A DNA stretch of 64,000 bases from assembly GCF_020740795.1 (NCBI RefSeq), contig NC_067285.1:19635241-19699240 (forward strand), written 5' to 3'. The DNA is from Apus apus (taxonomy: Eukaryota; Chordata; Aves; Apodiformes; Apodidae). The notes beneath the pieces were generated by a model. The model searched no databases. It was not told where the DNA came from and saw nothing but the letters and a program-made list of their open reading frames with translations. Positions 12,950 to 24,020 of this stretch are shown one piece after another. Numbering within the stretch: the stretch's first letter is position 1; each line of letters begins with the position of its first letter. The position numbers and the translations under genes are program-made.

Positions 12950-15900
12950 TTCTTGATGGCAACCTTCCAGAGAGCTGTAGGCTTCCAGGGATAACTGCCT
13001 GTAATTAAAACAGGGAGTTGCTGTAATTATCTAAACACCACTGCAGAATGCCACAGTGACCTCACTGAATTGCATTAGATGGGAATGTCAATATACATAA
13101 TTAACTATTGACCTTTAGTCCTGAGCTATTTTAGGCAACCAGTCTGGCTGTACAGGGTAACTTTCTAGCACATAGGTCCTAGGGCTTGTCGTTGGAGGTG
13201 ATATTCCTCCATGCAAAGGGCATGAAAGTCTGCAGGGATTCAGCAAGTGGTTCTGGAGTAGAAGGGTCTAAATCAGGCTGTCAAGGCTTAGGCCCATCAA
13301 TTAATGAGCATGGCAGAAACCCCTTATGGCAAGGAGTGCTTTAAAACCTACTACTGCTGTCACCACCTTAAATAGCCAACCAAAGGTGCTGCTACTTGGG
13401 AGGCTGCTGCTGGAGCAGTAAGGTTGGTGTGTGTGCCAGAGGCTACAGAGTAGTGAAGGCTTTGCTTATTTTCGCAGCCTCTTCAGAGCTGAGCCTTGTC
13501 TGGGAGCAACAGCAGAGCACTAAGTTAGCTGGATCTGCCTCTCTTGCATTCATACATCATGTTGCCTCTTGGCTCCTTTGCCAAGTTCTGGCCCATGGTT
13601 GTGCCAGTGTTTCTTCATTTCTGTGGCATCTCTCTGCCTGGTAGCTGCTGTGTGTGAGTCAGTAAATCCAGCTGAGCTGTGTGGGCTGGCCTCTGCTTCT
13701 AGGACTGGAAGAACTTACTTCTTGGGTTCTTGGCAGCAGTTTTCATGTTACTGTGCTCTTCTCTTGTCAGTGAGTTGTGCCTTGCCATTTGAGGCTCATT
13801 GCTCTAACCAACTCCTGTTCCTCTGGCAGCTGAAGCTAGGGAAATGACTGGCATTAAACAAGCTCATTAAAATAAGTGCTTAGTTTTACCTTGCCTAGCT
13901 ACCCTAATCTGATTTGCAGTGCAGCTGTGTAAGTAGTTTCATGAGCAAAAAGCATGGGAAGGTAGGCAAAGAGTGGGAGACTGGAGGCTCAATGAACCAT
14001 GGCTTGTGGTGTTACCCACAGTTTATGTTAGCTTAAATAAGGGTGGATGTAAGTTCCTCCACTGTTTTGTTGTTCCACTTTGTGGTGCCTTTCAAAGTGT
14101 GTTACCTTCGGTTCATATTTTGGTTGTATTTGCATGATGTATAAAGATGGAGCAAAGACCTCCTGTATTGAAGAAGGAAGATAGGAGGAAAAGGAAATGT
14201 GCTTGAGATGTGAGGTTTTTGCAAACAGTCCTGAAACAGAATAGTGAGCTTGAAATGCAAATGAAATTCCATAATTTCTTGTTTGTCCCAGCCTTTTGAT
14301 TTCTTAAGCTGCAAGACTTTTACATTGTCTTGGTGCCAGGCAATTGGATCAAAAAACCAGTAACACGGTTGGCAAAGGAAAATTTTTGATTATTGAATCT
14401 GGTCATATCTGCTATTAAACAGGCACATCATACATACCACTGTCTTATTTTGGAAAGCTTCATTGCTACAGTGAAGGAGAGAGTGGATTCATTATAAGCA
14501 GATTATCTTCTGTGATTTGCTCATAACATATAACCTAAGACAGATTTATTAACTGATTTGTGACTTCAGTTCAAGCAATACGTTGCTCTGCTTCCATGGC
14601 AGAATGGGACATGCTGTTTTACTGGTTCAGTATTTTCTTTTTAGAAGATTGCTAAATATGCCTTTTAAAATAATTTGTTATTTGAGTTTTAACAATTTTC
14701 ATTAGCATAATTGTAGCAGCAGATTATAGTGTGTCAGGTCTTTCACTAACTTGTCAGTCTTTCTTTAAATAAATGTAATTACTATACAAACTAATTTTAA
14801 AATGCAGGATTTGAAGGTGGAGAGGTTAACCATCAAATAAAAAGCAAATTTTCAAGTAATACTTGAATTCACTTCACTATGATCAGCATCCTATATCATT
14901 AGCGTGTGCAAATGTTGTAAAGTGTAAAAAACTATACTTTCCAGGATAAAGCAAGTAATTGATCTTTAAGTCTTTAATCTGTTTTGTCACAATCATAACA
15001 TAGTTCATTTTGCTTTCTGGCCCAAGGTTGTTCTCTGGGTCTTTATTCTGTGTATGTACATAGCTGGGTAGGATGGGAAATCATTTACAGCGTCTTCCTA
15101 CAGATCAAGAGGTGTGTTTGAGTCTTGCCCTAAACTCTTGAAGACCCAGCTGTAAATGGATACCAGATTTTTCAGGCTCCATGTGCCTGAGACACCCCAG
15201 TGGGAGGCTGGGCACATCGGTCTTTATAGTGCTGTTGGTTAGAAAAACAAAACCTTGACAGAGGAGTCCTGAAACATGGCAGATGATGTTTGTATCTGTA
15301 TTTATAAAGTAGTGTGTGTCCTAGTATACCCACCTTGTCACACACAGAGGAAAAAAAAAAAAGTATACTGTGTGATAAGGAATGTTGCTTTTGCTAGGAG
15401 AGTTTAAAAGCCTGCACTGGTCTTGTTTAAATATACCATAGGGACTTTTAATAAATTATGTACAGAATTTAAGAGACATGAGACAACGGTGTGTGTTGCA
15501 CCATGACCAGAGAACATCAAAGCAGTGGTGACTGAGCTGGCTCTGGCATCTCAGGCTGCCATACAGTGCTGGGCACAGCATGGTTCTGTGCCAGCACACC
15601 TTTTGTGACCTGAGGTCTCTCCTAGACTGGCTTTGGGCACTTGCCCAGCCCAGGTCTGTGCTGGCTGTGCTGGTTTTTGTGCAGCCCAGTCTGGTGCTGA
15701 TGCTTCTGTTCTGCTGATTGTATTATTCCTTTTTGGGTTTCAGGATTCTTGCTTTGCAGATCAAAGAAGCTGTTAACCTTTGTTTGAATTTTGAAATGTG
15801 AGCGGTGTTTTGCAGGGGAGGGTGAGCAGCACAGCCTATCCAGCAACTGTGGAGCATGGAAGAACCAGGTTTAAAGATTCTCAACTATGAGGTTATCAAC

Positions 15901-16090
15901 ACAAGTTTGCTCCTCACCAAAACCTCTAGGAAGAGTTCAAAAGTTTCTGTTAGTGACCCACAGAGTATAGGGGCAGAAAAGGCCTATAATAGTAGCCCAT
16001 GTAGTCCGAACTCTGACTCAATTACTGTTCTTACCATACTGATTTTAGAGGCTTGTCTATTAAGTGTTAAATATGCCAACAGCTTATTTT

Positions 16091-16104
16091 TGTGTGTGTG
16101 TGTG
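16091..16104. repeat. (TG)7 microsatellite
   Basis: Seven uninterrupted TG units in a MARCHF8 intron. Confidence 0.75.
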
Positions 16105-16321
16105 TTAGTTCAGCTGAATTCTGAATTCTTCAGTCCTACACCTCATCTCCAGGTGGAAGACCCTGTCAGAGTAAAAGCAGGATGAAAGGCCATGCAAAGT
16201 ACAAAGAGTACTTCAGAGAACAGTCTGGTGTGGCAGATGGTGCTCATGTGCATATGCTAGTATGGAAAATAAGTCCTCAGAGTCTGAGTTACTGAATTAC
16301 TACTGATGGTTCTGTCTTGTG

Positions 16322-16373
16322 AAAAAACAAACAAACAAAACTAACAAAAAAACAAACCCACAACCAAAAAACA
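16322..16373. repeat. A/C-rich low-complexity tract
   Basis: AAAC and AAAAC units over about 50 bp. It is the strand complement in composition of the G/T tract at 8575-8697. Confidence 0.8.
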
Positions 16374-16793
16374 AGGCTCTAATCTCTTGTCATCATTGTA
16401 AGTGGAAGGGTTGGCTATTATGTGGTAGCTAAATTGCGGCTAGTCTATACATACACCTCCATCTAATTATTCTAATTACTGTAGCATTGCTCATTTCCTG
16501 AGCTATTGTTCTGTGCAATGTTTGACAGCTGGCAGGTTCTGCTCCAGAGATGGCTGCATTTGACCGTGGGGAAAATGTTTCTGTTCAGATTATTACTTTC
16601 CAAGGATGAAGCTGTGTGACCTCCCTTTTTAGCATTTGACAGTAAAGTCACTTTCTTGTAACAAGCCCTTAAATATCTGATGTAGAATGGTATCTCACTC
16701 CATATGCTATGTCTAACCCTGAAGGCGATTGCTGTGCATACCAAACTCTTCCAACTTATGACTTGCTGTTTGTATGTTTTAATTTCACTGCAG

Positions 16794-16873
16794 GCTGGAA
16801 GTCCAACCTCTATCTCTGCCCCTCATAGCTTCTCTCGGACATCTGTTACACCATCCAACCAGGACATCTGCAG
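16794..16873 (+). CDS. MARCHF8: MARCHF8 coding exon, linker and first RING-CH zinc ligand
   Basis: An 80-nt exon (phase 0 in, 2 out) between the acceptor TTTCACTGCAG and donor GTAAAG. It encodes AGSPTSISAPHSFSRTS followed by VTPSNQDIC and two bases (AG) of an Arg codon completed by the first G of the 19961 exon. It corresponds to the human Ser/Pro-rich stretch ending SQDICR and is three residues shorter than the human version I recall. Its last full codon, TGC, is the first cysteine of the C4HC3 RING-CH finger. Inclusion of the downstream cassette would separate this cysteine from the finger. Confidence 0.93.
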
Positions 16874-17170
16874 GTAAAGGGGGTTGTTTGCATGGCTACA
16901 GTGAGGCTCATGCGAGGTTCAAAGAGAAAACAAAACTGAAAAAGCACAGGTATTGGGAAGTAAGCGGTGTGGGGTTCCCATTTGAAGTGTCCCATTTGTT
17001 TGACTCAACTGCTGTCTAACACTGCTTCATTGAATCCTATTGACTGACCCCTGTTACGTTTGCCATTCCCACACTAGCCGTAATTCTCATTTCTTCACTT
17101 TTAATTATATATGTTCTCTTATGTAATTGTTTTTACTTTCTGTGCTTTTATTCCACTGTTCTGCATGCAG
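16874..17170 (+). other. MARCHF8: MARCHF8 intron before the cassette exon
   Basis: A short 297-bp intron with a GTAAAG donor. Its acceptor side is a T/C-rich stretch ending CTGCATGCAG at 17170. Nothing else is seen in it. Confidence 0.75.
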
Positions 17171-18016
17171 TTCCAGTGCAGTGTTTTCTGAGTGTTGTCA
17201 TCACAGTCCAGTGCAGTCTGCTGTTGTCTTGAAAAATCCTCACTGCCAGAACCCTCTGACACAAGGGGTCACTGTGACAGTAATCTGTCAGGACACGTTA
17301 CATACAGCAAAGAGAAACTCCCATGGGCAGGATCGGGGCCAGGCACTCGGGTCTGCTAAGAACGTAAAGCCCACCCGCACTCTGAAATTCTCCAAATCCC
17401 TCAATGACGTGGACCAGAAGGCGCAGAGCACCAGTGAGTGCTTTGACTATGTGGAGCGGACATGCTCAGAAGGCAAATTGACCCCTACTCAAGGGCAGTG
17501 TTCAAGGATTAACAAATTTCATCTTAAAGAAAGGAAGCCGCAGAATCTCAGGCCTCTTTCTTTTAGCAATTCTAAGCGCTCCTACATCACTTCCCTTTCC
17601 AACTACTCAAGTGCATCAGGGGGAGCAGAGAACAACAACGCTGTACGTATCCCCCTGTTGGAGGACAAAGTGGACCATGACACCTCAAGGAGCAAAAAGC
17701 TGTTGCGTTACCTTTTTTCCTTCTCCCACACCTCCAGCACCAGCAGCCTGCATAAGTTCCATGAACTGGAGAGCTATTCCAGTCACTTCCAACCTGAGAA
17801 ATCCTCCAGCGTGCTGGTGGAAAGCACGGACTTCTGCTCTGATGATATGGGAGACGATGACGTCTTTGAGGACAGCACCTCAGTGAAATTAAAAACAAAA
17901 GAGCAGCGGGCACCACTCTGTTCAGTTGAGAAGGACAGTGACCTTGACTGCCCTTCTCCCCTCTCAGAAAAATTACCCCCTCTCTCCCCTGTGTCCACAT
18001 CGGGGGATACCTGCAG
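17171..18016 (+). CDS. MARCHF8: MARCHF8 alternative cassette exon, 282-residue insert (long isoform)
   Basis: An 846-nt open exon between acceptor CTGCATGCAG and donor GTTGGT. Both edges are phase 2, so including or skipping it keeps the RING-CH frame. It encodes 282 residues: a Cys/Ser-rich start, the segment SRSKKLLRYLFSFSHTSSTS around insert residues 175-194, an acidic stretch (SDDMGDDDVFED) around 220-231, and a Pro/Ser-rich end. No catalytic domain is recognised; it looks disordered. The final codons give G-D-T-C plus AG, copying the end of the preceding exon, so the first zinc-ligand cysteine is re-supplied. I recall a human MARCHF8 isoform of about 573 aa, and 291 plus 282 equals 573, but I cannot verify that here. 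The open frame extends to 18047 only by reading into the intron. Confidence 0.8.
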
Positions 18017-19960
18017 GTTGGTTTACCAGAGAACCACCTACCTTTGAGCCCTCCCCTGTGCGGTGGTGACCGTTCTGCTTTCCCCTGCATTTGTGCTGTT
18101 TCTGTCTTTCTTTCACCCTGTCACCTTGCTTTAATCTGTAGCATTGGAAGCATGCAGCCTTCTCTCTGCTGTCCTGCTTCCCTCCAATGCATTTAACAAG
18201 GCTACTAAGCAAAATATTTTCCTTTCGAGTCAAATAAATTGCCTTGCAATTTATTTCAGATTTGGGGTTGTGAGATTGTTTTTCTCTTATCAGTGCCCAA
18301 ACTGGGAATATCATGAGAGAATCAGCTACGCACAATAAAGGGCAAGCTGAACATATCTTTGCTTTTACTGAGCAGTATGTTGTCCTGGTTTGGGTCAAAG
18401 GGTGGTTTGGCTCAAAGGGTGGGGAGTCATGAGGAAAAGCGGCTGTTTGAACGTGCTTCTGAGATCAGGTCAACATAGCTTAAGATTTATTTTTTTTTCC
18501 TCCCCATTTTTTTCTCACACATTGTATTCCACCACACTTATTTATAAAGGGCTTTCTGGATGTTGTAGTTGAAAGAGGGATCTGAGCACTGGGTGTTAGG
18601 AGTGGGTCTGTATGATGTGCACAGTGTGAGGTCCAAAAAGGATGGGTGTCCTTGTTCCAACTACAAAGGATTAATCACATGCACAGCTGGTGGGAACAGA
18701 CAGGTCTGGACTGCCTTTGTGGTGACTTGTCTGCAGGCCTGCCCCATCCCAGCTCCAAAATGTGGCTGAGGAGCAGGAGCCACCAAGTACAGAAGCAAAT
18801 TTCCCATCTCTCTACCTAGGATTTTACTATCCTAATCTTTCTCCCCCTGACAGCACTTTTTGAAGCTGGCTTTGTTACTACTTGCCAGTATTAACTGATT
18901 TCCCTCCTCATTACCAGCAAAATCTAGTTCTGTACTGGCTTGTCATCAACAAGGCACTCTTGTAATCCACCCACTCCTTCATTTCCGCTTGCCAGTTACC
19001 AGCAAGGTTGCAGGAGGCAAGATGCTACACATCAGTAAGAGGTTTCAGTAATAAGACAGGGATGGCAGCATGCCAGGACATACTTCACAAATGCTTAGTA
19101 ACTTACATTCATTCCCTGAGCTCCTTACCCACCCCTCTTTCAATTCATGACCTCTTCCACAGGGTTAGAGGACTTAGTGATGTTTTATGCATCCCAAGGG
19201 TTATGTATAATTTGAAGCTGGAAATCCAATGCCTGCCGGCACCTGGTAGTAACACTGTATCAGGTGTCCTTGTTGTCTGCACAGTTAGGCTGTGAGGGAA
19301 ATGGGGAATTTTGCAGAGCTGATACTTCCTTAGTGGCTCCTGCAAAGTAACAATGGGATAGCAAAACCGCTAGTCTATTTAGAGTAGGTGTATTCTGGGG
19401 ATATTCAGTGCTGTAACTTTGCAGTGTGGATCTGTCTTTTAGCCATTGCACTAGAAAGAATAACTTATTTTGTGCAAAATCCAGGCTGCCTTCATTATAG
19501 TAGGGTGGGCTGTTTCATGATTGGATTGGGAATTTAGTTTTATCTCCTTTTTCAGATTGTAATACATGAGTAGCTGTACCTCTCTGCATATTTTGTCTTG
19601 AGAATTGCTGTCTGATCTCTTTAAATGCTATTTTCAGTTAAGTGCTGTTGTTCTAGATTAAGTGTTGTCATTTCTTACCCTGTTTTTTCTTTTGGATACT
19701 GCATTTCTGTAGGGTTCTGTGTGTCCACCTCATCTGTTAGAAAGCAGCTCTTTAGCAGTGTCTGCATTCAGTTATTTTGTGCCTGTTTATGTGCTTGTGC
19801 AGCAAGGGAGTTCTTCAGTTTTAGCTCCTTTATGGAACACATTCCTTTGCTATGTATGTCTCAGGGTCCTCAATGGAAAACTGTGTGTGATCACAGAATT
19901 TACATGTCTCTTCCACATTGCTTCCTCTTTTCCTAATGAGTAGCTTTGCTTCCAATTCAG
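18017..19960 (+). other. MARCHF8: MARCHF8 intron
   Basis: A 1.9-kb intron between the cassette and the RING-CH exon. An in-frame stop lies at 18045-18047 and an AATAAA at 18334-18339. It ends with the acceptor CCAATTCAG. No repeat is recognised. Confidence 0.7.
18334..18339 (+). terminator. Possible intronic polyadenylation signal
   Basis: A canonical AATAAA about 290 bp after the stop reached by read-through of the cassette-exon donor. Use would give a MARCHF8 product without RING-CH finger or membrane segments. Such hexamers also occur by chance, and there is no transcript evidence. Confidence 0.25.
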
Positions 19961-20141
19961 GATATGTCACTGTGAAGGAGATGATGAGAGCCCTTTGATT
20001 ACCCCCTGTCACTGCACGGGAAGTCTTCATTTTGTGCACCAAGCCTGCCTGCAGCAATGGATCAAGAGCTCAGATACACGATGCTGTGAACTGTGCAAGT
20101 ATGAGTTCATCATGGAGACAAAATTGAAGCCTTTGCGAAAG
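19961..20141 (+). CDS. MARCHF8: MARCHF8 RING-CH finger exon
   Basis: A 181-nt exon (one base completing the split Arg, then 60 codons) between acceptor CCAATTCAG and donor GTAGGC. It encodes the bulk of the C4HC3 RING-CH finger: the second Cys in R-I-C-H-C, the PCHC pair, the His in HFVHQAC, the Cys of QAC, the tryptophan of LQQWI and the final CCELC pair. The sequence continues through [15 protein letters not shown]. It is essentially identical to human. The finger recruits the E2 and is the catalytic heart of this ligase on the cytosolic face of endosomes and plasma membrane. Confidence 0.97.
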
Positions 20142-23100
20142 GTAGGCACGAGACCTGATTCCCCAAGGAAATGCTTCATTAAATACAGGTCCAATCTGAA
20201 AAGATGTAGTCCTTGCCCATGTGCCTGCAGCACCTCCCATCTATTTATCGCAATTTTGTGCCTCCTTAGTGAGTCTGGTTGCTTTTGTATAGGTGCAAAA
20301 GGATTTAAATTAACACACAGCCTGGCAAATTCAACATCTGTGAAATACAGCTCTGAGAGTTAGCTATTGTAGCCTGGCTGCTCTGTGTGTAAATATGGAG
20401 TTTTGTATTACTGTTACCTGCTGTAGTTTTCTGCTCCAAAATCCACATGGCTTTCCAAGTTCTCTTGAAAATATGAGGATTTCAGGTTAACCATCCTTTA
20501 AATCACACTTTCTGAGTATAATTTGGTTTAAAATTGTAGGGTTTTTTTCTTTTTAAAGAAGGAAACCTATTTTTGTGTAAGTAAAAGAAAGTTCACCAAT
20601 AAATATATTTTAATTTTTACATTTTCTTAGAATATGAATGACTAAGTTTTAGTACTTCAGGTTGCTACAACCTGTATTTTTGTTTTATAGAAAAGTACCT
20701 TCCATAAATCTGGTAAAATATAGGTACTTAAATGCTACTTGTATTGGAAGGCCAGTTTTGTGCTTGTATCCTATTTGTACTCTCACATCCTCTGAACTTT
20801 CAATTTCAGTTGTCCTTACCATCAGGACTTTGAGATGGAAGTCACTGGTATTCTTAGCACAGATAAATCTTGCCAAGTATACCAGAGTGGAAGAGGTTAA
20901 TAACAGTAACCTCAGTCTGGAGCTAGAATAAATGAGAAACATTAAATTCAATTATGATGAACCTAAATCACGTAGAGTGGCAAGTCCGGACTGCAGCCAT
21001 CTGAAAGCTCTTATGAGAAGTTGTCCAACTCCTAAAAGTGAGTCCCAGCAGAAAATAGAACAAATTATTTTTTAAAAAACCTCTTTTTTTTTTTACAGAG
21101 ATACACAATCTGCAAAGTATATAACTTTGCAGGTCTGGTTGATAGGACAACCTTTGCTTATGACTGTGGCAAATCATTGGCTTCTAAGAAGTTCAGATCT
21201 TTCCTTGGTAGCTCCTTGGCACAGAGCATAGTGCCTCTGAGCTCTGATTTTGACTGTCTTGGGCTCTGATATCTGCCCAGACAATACTTAGCACAGCCCA
21301 GCCATAGGTTATTGAAGAAATTACTCTAGGGAATCCCAAGTAAAAAGAGTTGCTATAGTTGGCAACTGACTGCTGTTTTTTCTGTGCTTATTCTGCCTGG
21401 AGAGGGTGTGAAGCATTTTCTGAATATTTGTTCCCTGTAAGAAAAAGCTGTTTGGCACCTTCAGAAATTAGTCACTCAGCATCATTAGTTATATCTGAAC
21501 AGGTCATCTAGGGGAAGGAGAGCAGATGCCAGAAGGTAGGGACAGAGCCATAAACAGAAGGAGAAGGAATTTACCACTCAGATATATCTAAAAAGTCTTT
21601 TTGAGGTTCAGCTGCAGCCAGAAGATGAGCTGCCTCTCTGTCTTCAACTAAACTTCTATGGTATCATGTCAGTCAGGAGAAAACAGTCTGGAACTGGTGA
21701 TTATGAACAGGATGGGACAAATAATAGGGAATGTGCTTGTCTGTAGGGTAGAACTGGAATGAGACATCTTCAGCATCTTAAGATTGTATCACAGCAACAG
21801 TGTATTGGTTGGTTCAAATACGAAGTTACTAAGGGAAGAGGATGAGACAAAAACAAAGGTGTAATGGTTTAAGTGGACATGAGGAGAGACAAGAGAGGGT
21901 TGCTCTGTTTTAAAATTTCATTGGCAAAGAAAAAGAGAAGACATTAAATCTAAATTGTCTGCTGATTTTTTTGTTTTAACAACACTTCAAAAACCCAGAA
22001 ATGCTGACTATTTTAGTTAGGAAATGCTGCATGCTGTGTCATCAGAATAAGGCAGCAGAGATCTACAGATTCCTGTTTCTTTTCTGAGCTAGTGCACAGT
22101 TTGCAGAATATCTTTATCTTTTGCTGTGTAGTCATATCTCTTGAAGAGGTAAGATGACATGGGTTGGTTTTGGTGGCTGTGGAATGAGCAGTTCACAGGA
22201 GGTATTGTCCAGCAGAGGAGCTCAAGCTGTGAAACAGAAAAGGGAAATATAAATTAGTCAAAACACAAGCCCTTGTGGCTCTGTAAGGCATGCACAAATA
22301 GATGTTGCGTGCTTACATTTTGACAAAATAAATTATTTTTTTTTTTACTTCCTGTCGAAAATGAACACCTTTGTTTAGATGCAAAAGCAATTTTCTGTTT
22401 AAAACACAACATCCAAAGGGAATGTGTTCTTCAGTCTATTTCAAAGCAGATTGAAATAACATAGCTTCCTAGCATAACATGGATCTAGCATGTCGTTGCT
22501 AGAAGTCTTAAATTCTTGTACCGTAATGAGATTTGGACACCCACAGAACTTGAAACGTGGCTTGGACTGGCAAAAGAGATGATTTGTTGGCAAGACAGAT
22601 GATCAGAAAGTCTCTGTTTCAGGGTTCAACCGTGCAATTTATAGCAGTGGGAACTGTGATTCAACATAATGAGTGATCTCAATCACACCAGTCAGGTCAT
22701 CCTCACTCCGATCCACATTATTCCTCCTTTTCAAAGTCCTTTTTTTCTACAAAGTATTTTAGGAGACATAAAATGCATCTCTTTAGAAACGTGTAAATAT
22801 GTATGAGAAGCTTATGTGCCCCACCATGTATTTTGTCAAAGTGTGGGAAAAGCCCATCTTAACTCTCTGTTCCAAGCAAGTATGCTGAGAGATGCATAAC
22901 CTGTGTGCAAAAATTTTCATCATATGTATAAAAGAAATTGCAAAAAAGCTATGTTTAAAAAAAAAAAAGCTTCTGGGTGTCTCCAGTTAAAAAAGTAAAC
23001 CCTGTTTTTGAACAATTCCTTGCATATTTGAAGCATCTATGATAATTGTCTAGTTCCTTTGCAGCCTTCTAAATGACTTTGGTTTCTATTTGGGCTATAT

Positions 23101-23872
23101 AAATATTATTGATAGATGCAGGTCTGTGGATTTAATTTGCTGCATCTTCTCACAAAAGCTTTCATCCCAGTTCTGCTGTACATTCTTAGGGCACATATAT
23201 CTAAGTGCACTTGAAACCCTGAAAAACCATAGGTATCACTACTGTAAGCAGTGTTAAATATATGAGAAGACTGGATGAAACCACCAGAGGTAAAAGGTGA
23301 GAGCTAAACAGCCTTGAGCTGAGAGCTAAACAGCTCTGGCTGCCCACCAAGGGACTCTTAACAGAGCTCAGCATGAGATGTCTTGCACACACTGGTCAGC
23401 TGGATCACGTTCCACTTCTGTTGCAGTGTTTTACTGAACGTCTGCCTGAGCAAGGGTACCCTTTGTCACCCACGGTGCTAGGCCGTGACTGTGGGTACCC
23501 GCCGCTGAGTGGGGAACTCAGGAAGGAGCATCCCTGTTTGTGCTGCACAAGGCCTTTTATTAGGGTCCCTCTGTGCTGAAGCTGTGCCTGCCCGGGTAAG
23601 CGGGGTGTGCCGACGTCGTGCTGAGGCTCCGGATTGGAGCTGAACACAGGAGATCCCCCCTGGCGCCAGGACAGCTCCTGCCACAGCAGGGTGAGCTGCC
23701 AGCCATTGGTGCAGGCCATGGTCAGAGCAATAATGTCTGACTTTTAAAACTCTTGTTAGGTGGAAACTGATCTCCTGTCTGGGCTTTGTTATTATCAATG
23801 TTCTGTTTTTATACTCTGTAGTAATGACAATAAACACCTAATCTCTTCTTCTTCTTCTGGGTTTCTTGCCAG
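20142..23872 (+). other. MARCHF8: MARCHF8 intron
   Basis: A 3.7-kb AT-rich intron. It contains a GC-richer block at about 23420-23720 and a 22-bp-period direct duplication at 23299-23334. The acceptor is a long CTT-rich tract ending TTGCCAG. No exon is supported. Confidence 0.7.
23299..23334. repeat. Short direct duplication, 22-bp period
   Basis: The 14-mer GAGAGCTAAACAGC occurs at 23299-23312 and again at 23321-23334. Confidence 0.7.
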
Positions 23873-24020
23873 TGGGAGAAGCTGCAAATGACAGCCAGTG
23901 AGAGGAGGAAAATCATGTGCTCTGTAACATTCCATATCATTGCCATCACCTGCGTCGTGTGGTCTCTCTATGTCCTGATAGACAGGACTGCTGAAGAGAT
24001 TAAACAGGGACAGACTACTG
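23873..24020 (+). CDS. MARCHF8: MARCHF8 exon, first transmembrane helix
   Basis: A 148-nt exon (49 codons plus one base of Gly) between acceptor TTCTTGCCAG and donor GTATGT. It encodes [17 protein letters not shown], then the hydrophobic helix [19 protein letters not shown], then the short luminal segment [13 protein letters not shown]. It is nearly identical to human. The first membrane segment and the luminal loop of MARCH proteins take part in choosing substrate receptors. Confidence 0.96.

Larger units (their letters stand above)
5617..16793 (+). other. MARCHF8: MARCHF8 intron
   Basis: An 11.2-kb intron between the two N-terminal linker exons, with a GTATGT donor and CAG acceptor. It holds low-complexity tracts (G/T-rich at 8575-8697, ATT repeat near 10094-10112, pyrimidine-rich at 12057-12096, TA-rich at 12871-12949, TG repeat at 16091-16104, A/C-rich at 16322-16373). 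No convincing exon is seen. The open frame at 15856-16185 has no recognised similarity and no clear splice support. Confidence 0.75.

Noticed and set aside
15856..16185. 109-codon open frame beginning MEEPGLKIL in a MARCHF8 intron
   Set aside because: Considered as an alternative first exon, but there is no promoter-like sequence, no clear donor, and it runs into a TG microsatellite.
23654..23671. TGGCGCC primer-binding-site-like sequence
   Set aside because: Only the first seven bases and a short later stretch agree with a lysine-tRNA site; no LTR end or viral coding sequence beside it.
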